Positions 62,286 to 64,000 of a DNA stretch of 64,000 nucleotides are shown in pieces; within the stretch, counting starts at the first letter, position 1; the number at the start of each line of letters is the position of its first letter. The notes beneath the pieces were generated by a model. The model saw nothing but the letters and a program-made list of their open reading frames with translations, was not told the origin of the DNA and ran no database searches. Source of the stretch: Enoplosus armatus (lineage: Eukaryota > Chordata > Actinopteri > Centrarchiformes > Enoplosidae); NCBI RefSeq assembly GCF_043641665.1, contig NC_092199.1:19968860-20032859 (forward strand), in the 5' to 3' direction. The translations under genes and the position numbers were made by a program.

Positions 62286-63296
62286 TGTGTGGCTCATTAG
62301 CGCTCACTGTTCACCTGATGATGAGGGCATGAAAAGAAAGCAGAGTTAAAGCAGCAGCGGAAAACCGCCAGTGATGACTCGGTTGCCCATGACTTTCCGC
62401 CTGACGTCACCCAGTGCAGTTCAATGGCGAGTGTTGTCCACAGCAGACATGTTTGGAAGCTTTTATCAGCAAGTGAATTGGACTGATTCATTCGTTCGTT
62501 CATTCAATCAACCTGCTAGCTCGAAAATAATTTGTCAGCCGCCCCGTGGTGTGGTGTTTGGAGCCGGACGTTAGAATGCTGTGGAGCTCTTTGTGACCGA
62601 GTCCGGCTCGGTGTCTTACTACTGTGCTCCCTCTTTTTTGCTTTATGTGATTCAGCTGCTCTTCAGTTTGTACCTACGTCAAAGAGGGTCGTTTTTGTTG
62701 TTGTTTTTTTTCCTCATCATGCTAGCTTGTTTTTTCCAACAGCAGGATATCTCTCAGTGCTCGCAGGAGGATTTTCATGAAATTTGGGGGGGACAGGTTG
62801 GGCTTGGACCAAGGGACAATTGATTCCACTTTGGTATTTCCACTACTCTACACTTTATATTCTCAGCAATGACTATGAAAGAAATGGAACTTCTATTCCA
62901 AACCTTGAAGGATGGTTTGCCAGGTCAATAAATGAGAGTTTTTTGCACTGACTGCCACCTGGTTGCTACTTTTCTGTGGATCAACATTTGTCAAGGTTTC
63001 TCAAAGCCTCTCGGCATTATACAGTGATCATACATTACACTCCTACCTTTCCCGTCTCCTGCTCAATATGACTTTGTGAAGAAGCGTCTCTCCATGTGTT
63101 GTAGACATCAAGACCCACCTCTTTGCGCTTGTCCTTGCACGATTAAAATAGGGCCCAGTATCTCATAAAGTTGACTTGGTTCCTTCCTTCTTCTTTTTTT
63201 TCTTCAAATTTTTCAAATTTAAATTTACTTTACTGCCTTTTTTAAAAAAATTTAAATTTTAAAAAAGACGAAAGGGGCAGGGAGAAGGCTTCCATT

Positions 63297-63541
63297 AGAG
63301 CTGAACTGATTTGTCAGTCGACAGGAAATGAGTCAGCAACTGTTTCGATAATCGTCACGCAGAAGTGTCACAAATGTAAATATTTGCTGATTTTCATTTG
63401 GACAAAACAAGCACTTTAAACATGTAAGGTTGGAAAATTGTCATGGGCTTTTTTTCCCTCTATTTTCTGACACATACTCCAAATGATTCATCGGAAAAGA
63501 ATGATTTAACCGATAATGAAAATAATCAATAGTTGCAGCCC
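63297..63541. mobile_element. Non-autonomous inverted-repeat element
   Basis: The left end GAGCTGAACTGATTTGTCAG and the right end ATAATCAATAGTTGCAGCCC are imperfect inverted copies (GGGCTGCAACTATTGATTAT when the right end is reversed). There is no coding capacity. A fragment of the same type lies near 3088. Confidence 0.55.
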
Positions 63542-64000
63542 TGGCTTCTGTATAAACAGACACTGTAGACACTGTTGTCAGTGGCTTGCTCAAGCCATGT
63601 TGGGGGGGGAGCCCAGTAAAGCCAGTTTAAATCCTTGAATTGGTGACACACACTGCTTTACAGCCTTTAACGATTGGTCAGAGGGCAGCTACACACTCCT
63701 GTGGCTCTGAGGCTACATTTGACATGCCCATAACAAATCAGGACTCCGCTACGCTAAGTGTTGAAATAGCAACACGGGCAGTTAACATGTAATAGAAGCC
63801 CTGCAGCTGCAGCCTGCCTGGGGCCATCTGGAGGGAGGCTCCCCGTGACTCATTCACATGGATGAAATATGTTATGAGCGCAGGTTGCCACGTACTAAAC
63901 AGTCAAGTGTGACTTTTTTCTTCCACTTGAGGAGGCTAGTAATTTGAAGTCAGTTTGAAAATGATGTAATGTAGATTTCCCCTAATTTCAATATTGGGCT

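Larger units (their letters stand above)
58934..64000 (+). other. GAS7: GAS7 intron 1 (continues beyond window)
   Basis: No further GAS7 exon was found in 5 kb, as expected from the long first intron of this gene. It holds the composite microsatellite at 59101-59168 and the elements at 60814-60938, about 61992-62285 and 63297-63541. Other open frames show no family similarity. Confidence 0.7.

Overview
This window is a stretch of vertebrate nuclear DNA, almost certainly from a teleost fish, probably a percomorph. It has many-exon genes with GT-AG introns, proteins close to vertebrate orthologues, dense (TG)n/(CA)n microsatellites, and dispersed repeats of kinds I recognise from fish genomes. 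There are no bacterial genes, CRISPR arrays or operons. The sequence supports seven protein-coding genes, one decayed gene relic and a set of transposon remnants.

Layout, left to right: (1) 1-11.9 kb, the 3' three quarters of a myocardin gene (MYOCD, +); its first exons lie left of the window. (2) 12.96-23.4 kb, a complete MAP2K4/MKK4 gene (-), convergent with MYOCD. (3) 24.15-27.4 kb, a complete ADPRM gene (-). (4) 28.2-32.15 kb, a complete RSPH1 gene (-) with a perfect RFX X-box upstream of its start. (5) 32.4-37.1 kb, a repeat-rich intergenic stretch. (6) 37.2-51.4 kb, a complete sarcomeric myosin heavy chain gene (+, 38 coding exons, 1945 residues). (7) 51.5-54.0 kb, fragments of a second, dead myosin heavy chain gene beside a degraded LINE. 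(8) 54.1-56.15 kb, a coiled-coil gene (-) that I do not recognise. (9) 58.75-64 kb, the first coding exon of GAS7 (+, SH3 domain) and part of its long intron.

The gene set matches the human 17p12-p13.1 neighbourhood (GAS7, MYH cluster, ADPRM, MAP2K4, MYOCD, from memory), with RSPH1 as an extra gene and MYOCD apparently inverted. The genes are not a pathway. MYOCD (an SRF coactivator) and the myosin are both muscle genes, MAP2K4 is a JNK/p38 kinase, RSPH1 belongs to motile cilia, ADPRM is a nucleotide-sugar hydrolase and GAS7 a cytoskeletal adaptor. Every exon border below was read by hand from splice sites and reading frame; for all complete genes the exon lengths sum to a multiple of three.

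I found no sign of a new multi-gene system. The least expected items are the MYH relic, the RFX site at RSPH1, the unrecognised gene, and several inverted-repeat element families present in more than one copy.
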